A stretch of DNA of 64,000 nucleotides from Saccharolobus shibatae B12 (lineage in GTDB: Archaea > Thermoproteota > Thermoprotei_A > Sulfolobales > Sulfolobaceae), in the NCBI RefSeq assembly GCF_019175345.1, contig NZ_CP077717.1:1402001-1466000 (forward strand), read 5' to 3'. The translations under genes and the position numbers were made by a program. How positions within the stretch are numbered: position 1 is the first letter of the stretch; every line of letters begins with the position of its first letter. Positions 43,883 to 53,922 of this stretch are shown here, one piece after another. The notes beneath the pieces are model-generated. The model did no database searches, was not told the origin of the DNA, and was given only the letters and a program-made list of their open reading frames with translations.

Positions 43883-45930
43883 TCCCTCTCAATAATCAGA
43901 TTTCCATAACTATCTAGCATTCCCATTTGTCCCTCTAGTATTAACGATGTAGAAGTTGGATCTTCTATGATTGCTGGACCATCTATTTGATAATTAGTGG
44001 GCAAAAATTCTTTATTATACACGTTCCACTCCTCGTATTTCCCTTCATAGAATACCTTTCTTTTTCCGACTAATGCTTTGCTAACATCTGAATTATTCCT
44101 TTCTATCTTCATTAATGGAATAGTCTCAGCCTTAACTACACCACTCACGTGGAAGTTTACTATTTCAATTGGACTATCTAAAGTAAATGCGTAAGCGATT
44201 TCATGAGCCTCATGAAACCTTCTTTTTATCTCCTCAATTTCGCCAGTTCCAATCTTTCCCGGCATTATATTCACTTTTACAGTGTGTTCTTGACCGTAAT
44301 ATCTCATTTCGGCGTATCTTAGCATTACGATATCCTCCTCTTCGAATCCTTCCGATATTAATATAGATCTTATTTTGCTTTCTAATTCATTAAATTTTTC
44401 ATTTATCAGATCTATACTATTCTCCTTGTCAATCCTCAAAGGATAAGACAAGACAAGATCGTGTCTGATATCTGAAACAAGCATACCCCATGCAGAGAAC
44501 ACTCCTGCAGGGAGAAATGGCACTACTATCTTCTTTATATCTAATTCTTCTGCAACAAATGGAGCGAACATTGGACCAGAGCCACCGTATGCTACTAACG
44601 TAAATTCCCTTGGATCGTATCCTCTTTGAACAGATATTAATCTCACTGCATTTACTGCATTATCATTAGCAATTTTAACTATACCGTAGGAAACTTCTTC
44701 GATAGACATGTTGTAATATTTCGCAATATTTGAAATAGCTTCCTCGGCAAGTCTTTTATTAACCTTTATTTTCCCACCAAGTAGTTCCTCTTGATTTAGA
44801 AATCCGCAGACTATGTAAGCATCAGTCACGGTAACATCTTTACCTCCTTTTCCATAAGCCACTGGTCCCGGATAAGCACCAGCGGCTCTAGGTCCTACTT
44901 TTAAATTGTTTGCTTCATCAATCCAAGCAATGCTTGTTCCACCATTACCTATTTCAACTATATCCAATGTTGGAACTTTTACTGGATATCCTGGGTTGTA
45001 CTTATCTCTTCCAATATAGTAATCAGTGTTTATATTAGGTTCTAGGTTTCTCACTAAACTTGCTTTGGTTGTAGTGCTTCCACCATCCATTGCTATAATA
45101 TCTTTCTCTCCTAATGCGTCACTTATCTTAATAGCTCCTATAACACCTGCAACTGGACCAGATTCTAAAGTAAATATTGGAAATCTTTTAGCGTAATCAA
45201 ATGTGGCCATACCTCCATTGGAAAGCATAGCAAAATAATTTCCTTTAAAACCTCTCCTTTTAAATTCGCTTTCCAACTTGCTCAAGTATCTATTCATTTT
45301 TGGCATAACGTATGCGTTAAGTACAGCGGTACTAGTTCTCTCGTATTCTCTCCACTCTCTAGTGACCTCATGAGATAACGTTACCATAATACTAGAATCA
45401 ATTCTCTTAATAATCTCTCCTGCCTTAAGTTCATGTATAGGATTAACGTAAGAATTAATAAAACCTACAGCAATAGCTTCTACGTTTTCCTCTTTTAATT
45501 TTTTAATTGCCTCGACAACCTCATTTTCGTTTATAGACAGTAAGATATCGCCATCACTCTTTATCCTTTCAGTAACCTCTAGTCTTAAATATCTTGGAAC
45601 AAAGGGAGTAGGTTTCTTATATCTGAAATTGTACATATCCCTTCTATTAGCCCTTTGGATCTCTAGGATATCTCTAAAGCCCTTAGTTGTGATCAGACCT
45701 ACTTTTGCTCCTTTCCTTTCTACTATTGTATTAATGGCTAGTGTCTGACCATGAATTATAGTATTTACATAGCCTAAATTTATTTTAGATTGATCTATCG
45801 CCTCAAGTACGCCATTTGATGGATCATCTGGCGTAGTCTCTACCTTTACCCAGCCTATTTCTCCATTTTCTTCATTGTAGACCACTACGTCAGTAAAAGC
45901 ACCTCCTATATCTATGCCCACTCTTATCAT
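43879..45930 (-). CDS. hyuA: Hydantoinase/oxoprolinase A subunit
   Basis: 683 residues, full length for HyuA. The actin-like ATPase fold starts with RVGIDIGGAFTDVVVYN (residues 3-19), with the second phosphate loop in IIAMDGGSTTTKASLV near 285 and VAYGGSGPMFAPFVAEEL near 440. It couples ATP hydrolysis to ring opening with HyuB. The leader region to 46125 is shared with a divergent Lrp-type regulator gene, a natural arrangement for local control. Confidence 0.88.
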   Translation of the reverse strand: MIRVGIDIGGAFTDVVVYNEENGEIGWVKVETTPDDPSNGVLEAIDQSKINLGYVNTIIHGQTLAINTIVERKGAKVGLITTKGFRDILEIQRANRRDMYNFRYKKPTPFVPRYLRLEVTERIKSDGDILLSINENEVVEAIKKLKEENVEAIAVGFINSYVNPIHELKAGEIIKRIDSSIMVTLSHEVTREWREYERTSTAVLNAYVMPKMNRYLSKLESEFKRRGFKGNYFAMLSNGGMATFDYAKRFPIFTLESGPVAGVIGAIKISDALGEKDIIAMDGGSTTTKASLVRNLEPNINTDYYIGRDKYNPGYPVKVPTLDIVEIGNGGTSIAWIDEANNLKVGPRAAGAYPGPVAYGKGGKDVTVTDAYIVCGFLNQEELLGGKIKVNKRLAEEAISNIAKYYNMSIEEVSYGIVKIANDNAVNAVRLISVQRGYDPREFTLVAYGGSGPMFAPFVAEELDIKKIVVPFLPAGVFSAWGMLVSDIRHDLVLSYPLRIDKENSIDLINEKFNELESKIRSILISEGFEEEDIVMLRYAEMRYYGQEHTVKVNIMPGKIGTGEIEEIKRRFHEAHEIAYAFTLDSPIEIVNFHVSGVVKAETIPLMKIERNNSDVSKALVGKRKVFYEGKYEEWNVYNKEFLPTNYQIDGPAIIEDPTSTSLILEGQMGMLDSYGNLIIERD

Positions 45931-46098
45931 TGATTAAGTTGTATTATTTTGAAGATATTAAGCAGTCTAATAATCCTCTGTGTCAACTGAATATTTTAAA
46001 AAGACTAAACAACACATAATAACATCTTCTTAAATTACCATATATATTTATCATTAGACAATGATAGATCAGTCGAAAGAAAATTATAAATAAGAGTT

Positions 46099-46108
46099 AT
46101 TTTTATAA
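46099..46108 (+). promoter_or_regulatory. TATA box of the Lrp-type regulator gene
   Basis: tttttataag is centred about 22 bases before the ATG at 46126. It fits a leaderless or nearly leaderless transcript. Confidence 0.5.
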
Positions 46109-46125
46109 GTTTATTAAGTTAGGAA

Positions 46126-46605
46126 ATGTCTTGGGAAGAAGTATTTCGAAATTATCTTGATGATAAAGATATAAAGATTTTGAAACTTTTAAATCAAGAC
46201 GCAAATATCTCTGATGCTAGGCTTGGAAAATTAGTCGGACTATCAAAGACCGCCGTAAGATTAAGAAGAGTAAAGTTACAAAATTCAGGGATCTTAAAAA
46301 TAGTTGGTGTAGTGGTTTTACAAAACTTAGGTGTTCCGTATGCAGATCTTTTAGTAAAATTAAAGAATGATATAGTACTAAGAGAGCAATTTATAAACAA
46401 ACTCATTGCTGATGATCTAGTATATGAAGTAACAGAATATATGGGAGATTGGGATCTTCTTATTAGGTTATTTCATAACAATATCACTAAATTGAAGGAC
46501 GAATCATTAAAAATAATTAGTGATAAAGCTGTTCAAGATTACAGAATTAGTTATGTAGTAAAAACTTATAAGGCATGGGGAAAATCAATTCTTTCAAGTA
46601 TATAA
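46126..46605 (+). CDS. Lrp/AsnC-family transcription regulator
   Basis: 159 residues. The N-terminal helix-turn-helix (about 15-60: ILKLLNQDANISDARLGKLV, then LSKTAVRLRRVKLQNSGIL) is followed by an RAM-like ligand domain (about 65-150) with VYEVTEYMGDWDLLIRL. It lies between hyuAB (divergent) and the NCS1 permease operon (same strand), so it is the likely local switch, sensing the substrate or an amino acid product. Confidence 0.85.
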   Translation: MSWEEVFRNYLDDKDIKILKLLNQDANISDARLGKLVGLSKTAVRLRRVKLQNSGILKIVGVVVLQNLGVPYADLLVKLKNDIVLREQFINKLIADDLVYEVTEYMGDWDLLIRLFHNNITKLKDESLKIISDKAVQDYRISYVVKTYKAWGKSILSSI

Positions 46606-46774
46606 ACCTTACTCGAAAATTCATAGACTATTGGACTACAACATATTAGTTTTTCGAAATATACATAGAGGGACATGCGACTAAACTATAGCGTTAAGGA
46701 TAGTTAATTTTGGTGAAAACATTTTCTTCTAAACTATAATAATACTTTTATTCCATTTTTAAACACTAGAAATT

Positions 46775-48136
46775 ATGACAAGAAAGGAAGAAATTAGCTC
46801 AAAATACGATGATTATTCACTAAAGGAAGTGCCAAAGGATTCCAGATACGGCTTCTTTAACGTTTTTCTAGTATTTTCGTCTGTTTATGGTGCAATAGCT
46901 GTAATATGGGCCGGAGGAGCACTAGGTTACGGTCTCACATTTTCTCAAGCTATAGCAGCAGTGTTGTCAGGGACAGTAGTGTTGGGTATTTTAGGTTCAT
47001 TAACTGCGGCTGTTGGAGCTTATAGTGGTCTTTCCACTTATGTTATGTGGAGACATCCTTTAGGAAGATGGGGAGGTAAGATTGCTGGACTATTGCTGAT
47101 AACCATAACTACGGGAATAGGGTGGTATGCAGTAGAAACGTGGCTATTTGGTATAGTAATGAGTGAGATATTCCCAAATAATCCATTCTTTTCTGTTGGA
47201 GTAGCTGCGATTTGGGGAGGGATTCTGATGACAATAATGACATATGTAGGTTATAGGATGCTGTCTTTCCTAAGTTACTTTACAATTCCATTCCACGTAT
47301 GGCTGATAGCAATAGGAATTGCAATAGTATTAGCACTTAAAGGTGGATTTCACACAGTTATGGCAGCAGTTCCAACAAGTCATATGAGCTTGCTTGATGG
47401 TATATCCGCTACCATTGGATTATATAGCGCTGGGACTATAATTTCTCCCGATATCTCCAGATTTGCCAAATCAGCGAAAGATGCTGGCTACGCGTGGTTC
47501 GCTCACATAATTTTCTTATATCCATTCTTAATATTGGGAGGAGTAGCAATAGTGTTAGCAACTGGTTCCTATTTAATAACTAACGCGATGCTAGAGTTAG
47601 GTATGGGAGTTGGTGTTTTATTAATTATAGTTTTCGGTCAATTCATAATAAATACTGACAATCTATATAGTGGTTCCTTATCATTAGTTAACCTAATTCC
47701 AATGAGACGTGAAATCGCCTCCATAATTAACGGTGTCATAGGTACTGCAATTGCAGCATATGTTGGATTCTCTGCAGGTTCGTCGATAACTCCCTTTGAG
47801 AACTTTATCTCTTTATTAGGAGACTTCTTACCTGCAATGGGAGGAATTGTACTAGCTGACTTTTACATTGTCAAGAAATACATTAATAAGATCCAAGATC
47901 CTCATAAACGATATCAATTCGTACCAAATAATAATTATTACAATATAAATATTGCAGGAATATTAGCCTTAGCATTAGGTTCAATAGTAGGTTACTTCGT
48001 AAATGCCGGTATACCAGCAATAAATTCCTTAGTTACCGGCTTCTTATCCTACATTATAATATATTACATTATCAAAGCTTTAGGTAAGAGTCCGGAAATA
48101 CTGCCGTTCAATTACGAAGGAGGGATATTAAGATGA
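46775..48136 (+). CDS. NCS1-type nucleobase/hydantoin permease
   Basis: 453 residues with about twelve membrane segments. The opening (KEVPKDSRYGFFNVFLVFSS) and the GLYSAGTIISPDISRFAKSA block near residue 215 are typical of NCS1 cytosine/purine/hydantoin:cation symporters. It is followed by a small membrane protein with a four-base overlap and then a DUF917 gene, so transport and breakdown are in one transcript. Probably imports the ring compound handled by the hyu genes. Confidence 0.85.
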   Translation: MTRKEEISSKYDDYSLKEVPKDSRYGFFNVFLVFSSVYGAIAVIWAGGALGYGLTFSQAIAAVLSGTVVLGILGSLTAAVGAYSGLSTYVMWRHPLGRWGGKIAGLLLITITTGIGWYAVETWLFGIVMSEIFPNNPFFSVGVAAIWGGILMTIMTYVGYRMLSFLSYFTIPFHVWLIAIGIAIVLALKGGFHTVMAAVPTSHMSLLDGISATIGLYSAGTIISPDISRFAKSAKDAGYAWFAHIIFLYPFLILGGVAIVLATGSYLITNAMLELGMGVGVLLIIVFGQFIINTDNLYSGSLSLVNLIPMRREIASIINGVIGTAIAAYVGFSAGSSITPFENFISLLGDFLPAMGGIVLADFYIVKKYINKIQDPHKRYQFVPNNNYYNINIAGILALALGSIVGYFVNAGIPAINSLVTGFLSYIIIYYIIKALGKSPEILPFNYEGGILR

Positions 48137-48519
48137 ACTTATTTGACAACTACAAAATATTTACTATATCCAACGTTATAATGGGATTAGTGTTTAGTGC
48201 ACTGTATTTCATAACGAGCGGGTTTATACAATACTACAACTTAGTTTACGGCATTCTTACATTAGCAATAGCCATATGGGGAATTGGAAGATATTATCTG
48301 AAAAATGTAGAAGACGATAAAATAAGAGTAGGAGTTCAGACAGCTTGGCTAATAGTGTCCTTTGCTTTAGGTTACATATCTATAATTTATGCCCCTGTTC
48401 TATTCACGAAGTTAGAAATAATAGTAATTGAGTCCATTCTATCAATAATACAAATTTTGTGGGGTTCAGTATTATTGGCAATTTCATATAGGAAAGGATA
48501 CTCTGTCATAAAGGTGTAA
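48133..48519 (+). CDS. Small four-helix membrane protein, function unknown
   Basis: 128 residues with four hydrophobic segments (about 10-28, 36-54, 68-88, 100-120). Translation is coupled to the permease (ATG overlaps its stop) and the DUF917 gene starts five bases after its stop. It may be an accessory subunit of the permease. No family recognised. Confidence 0.65.
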   Translation: MNLFDNYKIFTISNVIMGLVFSALYFITSGFIQYYNLVYGILTLAIAIWGIGRYYLKNVEDDKIRVGVQTAWLIVSFALGYISIIYAPVLFTKLEIIVIESILSIIQILWGSVLLAISYRKGYSVIKV

Positions 48520-48523
48520 CTAA

Positions 48524-49606
48524 ATGGAAACGTATTTCATTGAAGAGAGAGATTTACAAAACTTAGTTACTGGAGCGTCTTTTTTAGGTACTGGAGGTGG
48601 AGGGGATCCCTACATAGGGGGACTTATGTTAAAAAGGGAATTAGAGCTTGTAAAAAAGATAGAAGTCATAACTGGAACGAAGTACTCAAATAGCAAATCC
48701 TTCGTTTTAGGTAGCGCAATGATGGGAGCTCCTATAGTGATGATAGAAAAAATACCCAATAGCTCTGAAGCTAAAAAGGCTCTTGAAGTTTATTCCAAAT
48801 TTACCGGTAATGAGGTTGAATACATCACACCATTGGAAATGGGTGGAGTTAATTCAACGATCCCATTAATAACATCAGCTAAGACTGGTATCCCAGTAAT
48901 TGATGGAGATGGTATGGGAAGGGCATTTCCAGAATTACAAATGACTACCTTTTACTTTTATGGCGTTCAACCTTCTCCGATCGTAATATTCGATGAAAGA
49001 GGCAATGTAAGTATAGTACAAGGTATAGATGGCTATTGGTCTGAGAAAATAGCAAGAGTTATTACTGTAAGATACGGAGGAAGTGCATACATCGCCCTAT
49101 ATGGTACGTCATTATCAACTTACTTAAATACTGCTGTACTAGGCACACTGAGTTTAGCCTTAGAAATAGGTGAACTATTAAATCAAATGCGTCTTGATGA
49201 TGTCTTAGACCTTTTAAAGGCAATGATAATGTTTAAAGGTAAGGTAGTAGACGTGCAAAGAAGAGTAGAGAAGGGATTCTCTAAAGGCAATGTAATTATA
49301 GATGGCATAGAAAACATCAGTAAACAAACTATGAAGATTGATTTTCAAAATGAATTCTTAGTAGCTAGGATTAATAATAACATAGTAACTACTGTACCAG
49401 ATCTCATAACAGTTTTAGATTTATTCACGTTAAAACCCATTACGACAGACAGAATAAAATATGGTCAAAAAGTCATGGTTATCGGTATACCTTCAAGTGT
49501 TAGACTGAGGAGTAAGGAAGCGTTAAGATATATAGGACCCAGAGCCTTTGGATATGATGTGGATTTCATACCACTCGAAGAAAGGTGGAAGAAGGTTGAG
49601 AATTAG
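48524..49606 (+). CDS. DUF917 family protein, first copy
   Basis: 360 residues. The N-terminal GASFLGTGGGGDPYIGGL (about 18-35) is the hallmark of DUF917 proteins, which nearly always accompany hydantoinase A-like genes; their activity is not firmly known. Further family blocks are LEMGGVNSTIPL near 105 and DGDGMGRAFPELQMTTF near 125. It ends inside the start region of the second hyuA-like gene. It is probably a subunit or partner enzyme of that hydrolase. Confidence 0.82.
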   Translation: METYFIEERDLQNLVTGASFLGTGGGGDPYIGGLMLKRELELVKKIEVITGTKYSNSKSFVLGSAMMGAPIVMIEKIPNSSEAKKALEVYSKFTGNEVEYITPLEMGGVNSTIPLITSAKTGIPVIDGDGMGRAFPELQMTTFYFYGVQPSPIVIFDERGNVSIVQGIDGYWSEKIARVITVRYGGSAYIALYGTSLSTYLNTAVLGTLSLALEIGELLNQMRLDDVLDLLKAMIMFKGKVVDVQRRVEKGFSKGNVIIDGIENISKQTMKIDFQNEFLVARINNNIVTTVPDLITVLDLFTLKPITTDRIKYGQKVMVIGIPSSVRLRSKEALRYIGPRAFGYDVDFIPLEERWKKVEN

Positions 49607-51137
49607 AATAGGTATTGATATTGGTAGTACTCATACGGATGCAGTAGCATTAGAAGGTAAAGAACTGATAGTAGCGGATAAAGTAATGACTACGCCAGAC
49701 TTAACCACTGGACTTTTAAATGCCATAAGTAAAGTAATGGAAAAACTTGGAGAAAGAAAAAACGAAGTAGATACACTGATGATAGGAACTACTCATGGTC
49801 TAAACGCTTTACATCAAGGTAAAGGCTTAAATAGAGTAGCAATCATTAGAATTGGCTTACCGGCTGGGGAAGGAGTTCCTCCAGTATTTGACTGGCCCGA
49901 GCAACTGGCAAGCTTTGTTACCTATAAATATATGGTAAGAGGAGGGCATGAATATACTGGGGAAGAAATAGTAGAGATGGATGAGGACAAAATAAGGAAG
50001 ATCGCTGAGGATATAGGCGGTAAAGTCGATGCCATAGCCATTAGTTCAATATTTTCAGTGGTAAATTCATCACATGAGATTAGAGCAAAGGAAATTTTAA
50101 GAGAGAAAGGAATTAATGTCCCCATAGTTCTTTCTCATGAAATCGGTGGAATAGGACTGTTAGAGAGGGAGAATTCAGCAATCTTAAATGCGTTAATACT
50201 TAAAATCTTTGAGAACTTAATAAATAAAATCAAACAGTTACTATCTTCTTTGGGCATAGAAAACGTGAAACTATTCTTTGCACAGAATGATGGAACTGTA
50301 GCTTCTGAAGATTTTATCAAGAACTATCCAATATTCACTGTAGCAGGGCCAGTTTCAAATAGTATTAGAGGAGCTCACTTACTGACTGGAATAAAAGATG
50401 CCATAGTGATGGACGTAGGAGGGACTACGACAAATGTGGGTGTTCTCCATGAGGGATATCCCAGAGAATCCTCATCTGTTGTAGAGATAGCTAAAATAAG
50501 GACTAATTTCAGAATGCCTGACATATACACGATGGCATTGGGAGGAGGTACGATAGTTAATAAAGAGAAAATAGGACCAGAGAGCGTGGGCTATGCGTTA
50601 ATAAATAAGGGAATAGCATGGGGAGGCGATACTTTAACTGCAACAGATGTAGCTATGATAGTAAAAGGAATAACAATAGATGGTACAAATCCGCAGTTAA
50701 TAATTAACAAATTCCCTCCGGAGTACTTGCTTAGTATATACACTAATATGGTAGGAATGTGGGAAGACGCTATAGACTTAATGAAAACTTCAAAGGACGA
50801 TGTAACGGTAATTGTTGTGGGTGGTGGAAGTATAATGGTTCCAGAGAAATTAAAAGGGGCAATGGAAGTTATAAGACCACAAAATGCACAATACGCCAAT
50901 GCGATAGGTGCAACATTAACCAAAGTTGGCGCTACAATGGAAAGGACGTTCTCTTATGATCAAATAACTAGGGAAAATGCTATAAAGAGTTTAATTGATG
51001 AGGCTAAAAGTCTAGCCATAAAAGCTGGAGCCTTACACACAACAATAGAAGTTAGAGAAATAGAAGAAATGCAAATTCCTTATCTACCCGGAAATTCGGT
51101 GAAAGTTAAAGTTAAGGTAGTTGGTGAATTTTCTTAA
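49596..51137 (+). CDS. Hydantoinase A-like protein, second copy
   Basis: 513 residues from the TTG at 49596, preceded by gaggtggaagaagg-type purines inside the DUF917 gene; a start at 49548 would add an unlikely tail. It is shorter than HyuA proper. The actin-like ATPase motifs are RIGIDIGSTHTDAVALE at the start, DAIVMDVGGTTTNVGVL near 280 and IVVGGGSIMVPEKL near 405. This N-terminal-type HyuA without its own HyuB, next to DUF917, is a known arrangement. Its 3' end overlaps the convergent second DUF917 gene by 26 bases. Confidence 0.82.
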   Translation: MRIRIGIDIGSTHTDAVALEGKELIVADKVMTTPDLTTGLLNAISKVMEKLGERKNEVDTLMIGTTHGLNALHQGKGLNRVAIIRIGLPAGEGVPPVFDWPEQLASFVTYKYMVRGGHEYTGEEIVEMDEDKIRKIAEDIGGKVDAIAISSIFSVVNSSHEIRAKEILREKGINVPIVLSHEIGGIGLLERENSAILNALILKIFENLINKIKQLLSSLGIENVKLFFAQNDGTVASEDFIKNYPIFTVAGPVSNSIRGAHLLTGIKDAIVMDVGGTTTNVGVLHEGYPRESSSVVEIAKIRTNFRMPDIYTMALGGGTIVNKEKIGPESVGYALINKGIAWGGDTLTATDVAMIVKGITIDGTNPQLIINKFPPEYLLSIYTNMVGMWEDAIDLMKTSKDDVTVIVVGGGSIMVPEKLKGAMEVIRPQNAQYANAIGATLTKVGATMERTFSYDQITRENAIKSLIDEAKSLAIKAGALHTTIEVREIEEMQIPYLPGNSVKVKVKVVGEFS

Positions 51138-52158
51138 TTTCTTTAACTACCATTTCCTTAATCTTGTCATACCCTCCAACCTCTTTCCACTTATTACTTA
51201 CGGGAATTTCTACTATTCTCACTTTTACTCCATACTTGAGGGAGTCAGAAGTCACTACGTTATTATTATAATCGATTAAATTGATAATTTCAGGTGATAT
51301 TGAGAGAATCTTCTCTTCTTTAAGGAAGCTCAAATACTCATTTTTAAATACTACTTCGGCATTTTCACCCCTATACTCTTCGAGACCGTTAATTTTAGCT
51401 ATACCAATTGCAAATCCTCCTAAGTTAAATCTCTTTACATCAACTATTTTACCTTCGAAAATTATCTTACCTCTCGCTAAGCTAATCATTTCATCTAATC
51501 CTTGTTCTGTTAACGTTTTACCTAATTCGAAAGCTAGGCTTACTGTACCCAAGATAGCTCCCTTAATGTAATCCCTACCAGATGCAGGGTAAAGCGAGAT
51601 GTAACCCCTTCCACCGAATCCCACAGTTATACTCCTTGCAATGCTCTCTGCCTTGAAGTTATCAACAGCGTCTATAATAACGCAATTTTCACGCTCATCA
51701 CAAATACTCAAAGGTGTTGCCTTATATCCCGCGAAATGCATAGTGGTCATATATAATTCTGGAAAGGCTCTACCCTCATAATCTCCATCTACTAATGGTT
51801 TCTTACTCATTAACGATGCCATAAATGGGACGACTGAGTTTATACCACCTATTTCAATGGAAGTTATTTTAGTAGGTTCTTTTCTCAAAAACTTAGTTAG
51901 GGTCATGAGTGATCTATAATACTCATAACCCGCGGGGATCTTCTCTATACCTATCAATGGTGACCCCATACCGCCTACTCCTATTATGAAATCTCTATCT
52001 TCATCAATCTCGTCAGTATATTCAACGTAATCTACATTCATCTGAAGCATTTTTGCTTTAACAATTTTGTATCCTAAAAACGGATTTCCACCACCACCAG
52101 AACCTAATATTGAACTCCCTATTGCGAGATTGTATAGATCGTTAACAGATATTCTCAT
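51112..52158 (-). CDS. DUF917 family protein, second copy
   Basis: 348 residues with GSSILGSGGGGNPFLGYKI near the N-terminus, SIEIGGINSVVPF near 100 and DGDYEGRAFPELYMTTM near 122, clearly paralogous to the first DUF917 protein. It faces the second hyuA-like gene with a 26-base tail overlap. The two DUF917 genes thus flank that hyuA-like gene in opposite directions, suggesting an old duplication and inversion, with possible alternative partners for one HyuA-like subunit. Confidence 0.82.
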   Translation of the reverse strand: MRISVNDLYNLAIGSSILGSGGGGNPFLGYKIVKAKMLQMNVDYVEYTDEIDEDRDFIIGVGGMGSPLIGIEKIPAGYEYYRSLMTLTKFLRKEPTKITSIEIGGINSVVPFMASLMSKKPLVDGDYEGRAFPELYMTTMHFAGYKATPLSICDERENCVIIDAVDNFKAESIARSITVGFGGRGYISLYPASGRDYIKGAILGTVSLAFELGKTLTEQGLDEMISLARGKIIFEGKIVDVKRFNLGGFAIGIAKINGLEEYRGENAEVVFKNEYLSFLKEEKILSISPEIINLIDYNNNVVTSDSLKYGVKVRIVEIPVSNKWKEVGGYDKIKEMVVKEIKKIHQLP

Positions 52159-52511
52159 GTTTTCTTATAATCCCTCTAGTAATATAAAGTTTAAAGTTTG
52201 ATTCAACATCATTTAATAGCAACCAAAGATCTAGCTAAATCTCAGAAAGACGAGTCTTTAGTATAGGGCAAAAGTATACTGCTCTTTTTAAAATATTTAT
52301 ACAAAAATTATATACTATTAGGTCTTTTTATGGTGTTTTTGTATAACTTAATTAGGAATCGTTTAAGTGGAACTAAGATTAATCCATTTCGCTTCGTTAT
52401 AAATTACTCAACTTTCGCTCATCTCCTATTTAAAAAAGTAAGATTAGCAGAATCACCTTAATGAGTGTATAACTCTAATAATTTACTTATAATATATTAT
52501 TAAAAAAGAAT
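52159..52511. other. Intergenic region
   Basis: About 350 AT-rich bases between the second DUF917 start and the end of the MFS gene. Several poly-A/T tracts suit transcription ends. No gene or repeat seen. Confidence 0.35.
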
Positions 52512-53825
52512 TCATGCTTTAGCTTGTTCTCCTCTAAGGTCTACATCTTTAGTTTCCTTTAATGTTAAAACTCCAACAATTGCTATAATCCCGTAAGTTA
52601 TTATCAACACAACTAGGTATGGCCAAGCGAATTTTGCTCCATGAAGCGCACTCACGATATATGTAGCCAATATTGGTGCTAAACCTCCTCCATAGACTTG
52701 AGATATTTGATATGCAAGATTAGTCCCAGAAGCCCTATACTTAGTTGGAAAGTGCTCAGTGTAAAACGCGGGCTGAGCAGCGTAGGCTATGCCCACAGTA
52801 AGTGAGAAGAAGAGTATTTGTGCAGTTAGAGCTGTTCCGTAATTTCCAGTCCCTATTGCGATCACATAGGGATAGGCCAATACTACCATTAAAAGCATGC
52901 CCGTTAATATAGTCCACTTCCTTCCAATTCTATCCGCTAATGCCCCAGAAAGGAACATAAATATTATTGCTACTAATGCAGCAAAGACATTGGACAGAGA
53001 TGCTAGTCTAGAGGGTATTCCGTTAAGTGTCATATATGATATCCCGAACACTTGGCTCAACCAAAAGGCAGCCCCTACTCCAGCATTTATCATGGAAAGA
53101 TGTAATACCAGTGTTCCTTTTTCCTTTAATACTTTAGAGGCTGGATATTCAACTATTTGTCTCTTTTCTCGAATTTCCCTAAATAACGGGCTATCTTCTA
53201 ATCTCAATCTTATGACCAAACCTAACATTGCCGCAATGAATCCTATTATAAATAATATTCTCCAACCGTAGCTGTAGACCGCATTTAACGGCATGGTGAA
53301 CGTTATTAACGTTACACTTCCAGATCCCAGTATTATCCCTATTGGTAAAGTCTGTCCAACCCAGCTCCCCCAAAAAGCCCTTCTTTTAGTATTGGCTGCA
53401 GCTTCCACGATCCACGTTGATGCACTTCCAAACTCACCTCCAAACGAAATCCCTTGCATTATTCTGAAAATTGTAATTAAAATAAGTCCTAGACCACCTA
53501 TGACACTATAACCCGGGGTGACACCAATTCCAAGCATGGCCAAACCCATAAGTACAATAGCCCATACCATGGCATCCCTACGACCTATTCTATCACCTAC
53601 GTGTCCCCATATATACGCACCAATGGGTCTTATAATTAGACCCAGTCCGTATATTGATACCGAGGTAAATATTGCAGCAGCTAATGTGGTTCCTGGACCA
53701 AAGAAAATATGTGGCCATATCAGTGAAGCAACAGTACCCGTCACAAGGAAATCGTATTGCTCTATTATACTTCCTATTAATACGCCTAGCGTAATAAAAC
53801 CTAGACTTGAATTAGAGGAAGGCAC
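52512..53825 (-). CDS. MHS-family MFS symporter, TcuC-like
   Basis: 437 residues with twelve membrane segments. The start IEQYDFLVTGTVASLIWPHI and the loop motif GHVGDRIGRRDAMVWAIVLM (about 75-94) are typical of metabolite:H+ symporters such as citrate and tricarballylate carriers. The block GISFGGEFGSASTWIVEAA near 130-148 fits too. It diverges from tcuAB-like genes across 97 bases, matching the content of the tcuABC unit in enterobacteria. The substrate, a tri- or dicarboxylate, is inferred from this neighbourhood. Confidence 0.78.
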   Translation of the reverse strand: MPSSNSSLGFITLGVLIGSIIEQYDFLVTGTVASLIWPHIFFGPGTTLAAAIFTSVSIYGLGLIIRPIGAYIWGHVGDRIGRRDAMVWAIVLMGLAMLGIGVTPGYSVIGGLGLILITIFRIMQGISFGGEFGSASTWIVEAAANTKRRAFWGSWVGQTLPIGIILGSGSVTLITFTMPLNAVYSYGWRILFIIGFIAAMLGLVIRLRLEDSPLFREIREKRQIVEYPASKVLKEKGTLVLHLSMINAGVGAAFWLSQVFGISYMTLNGIPSRLASLSNVFAALVAIIFMFLSGALADRIGRKWTILTGMLLMVVLAYPYVIAIGTGNYGTALTAQILFFSLTVGIAYAAQPAFYTEHFPTKYRASGTNLAYQISQVYGGGLAPILATYIVSALHGAKFAWPYLVVLIITYGIIAIVGVLTLKETKDVDLRGEQAKA

Positions 53826-53922
53826 ATACCATCAATCTCTTCTCTAAATTAAGAGTTAAAAACCTTTCTACAATAAACTACTAAAGGTAATTTTAAAATA
53901 GACTAAAATTCTGTGTTCGGTA

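Noticed and set aside
49548-49595. Upstream start for the second hyuA-like gene
   Set aside because: The added 16 residues are the out-of-frame image of the DUF917 end; the TTG at 49596 starts right before the conserved ATPase strand.
53293-53847. Plus-strand open frames opposite the MHS symporter
   Set aside because: They mirror a clear twelve-helix transporter gene and have no features of their own.
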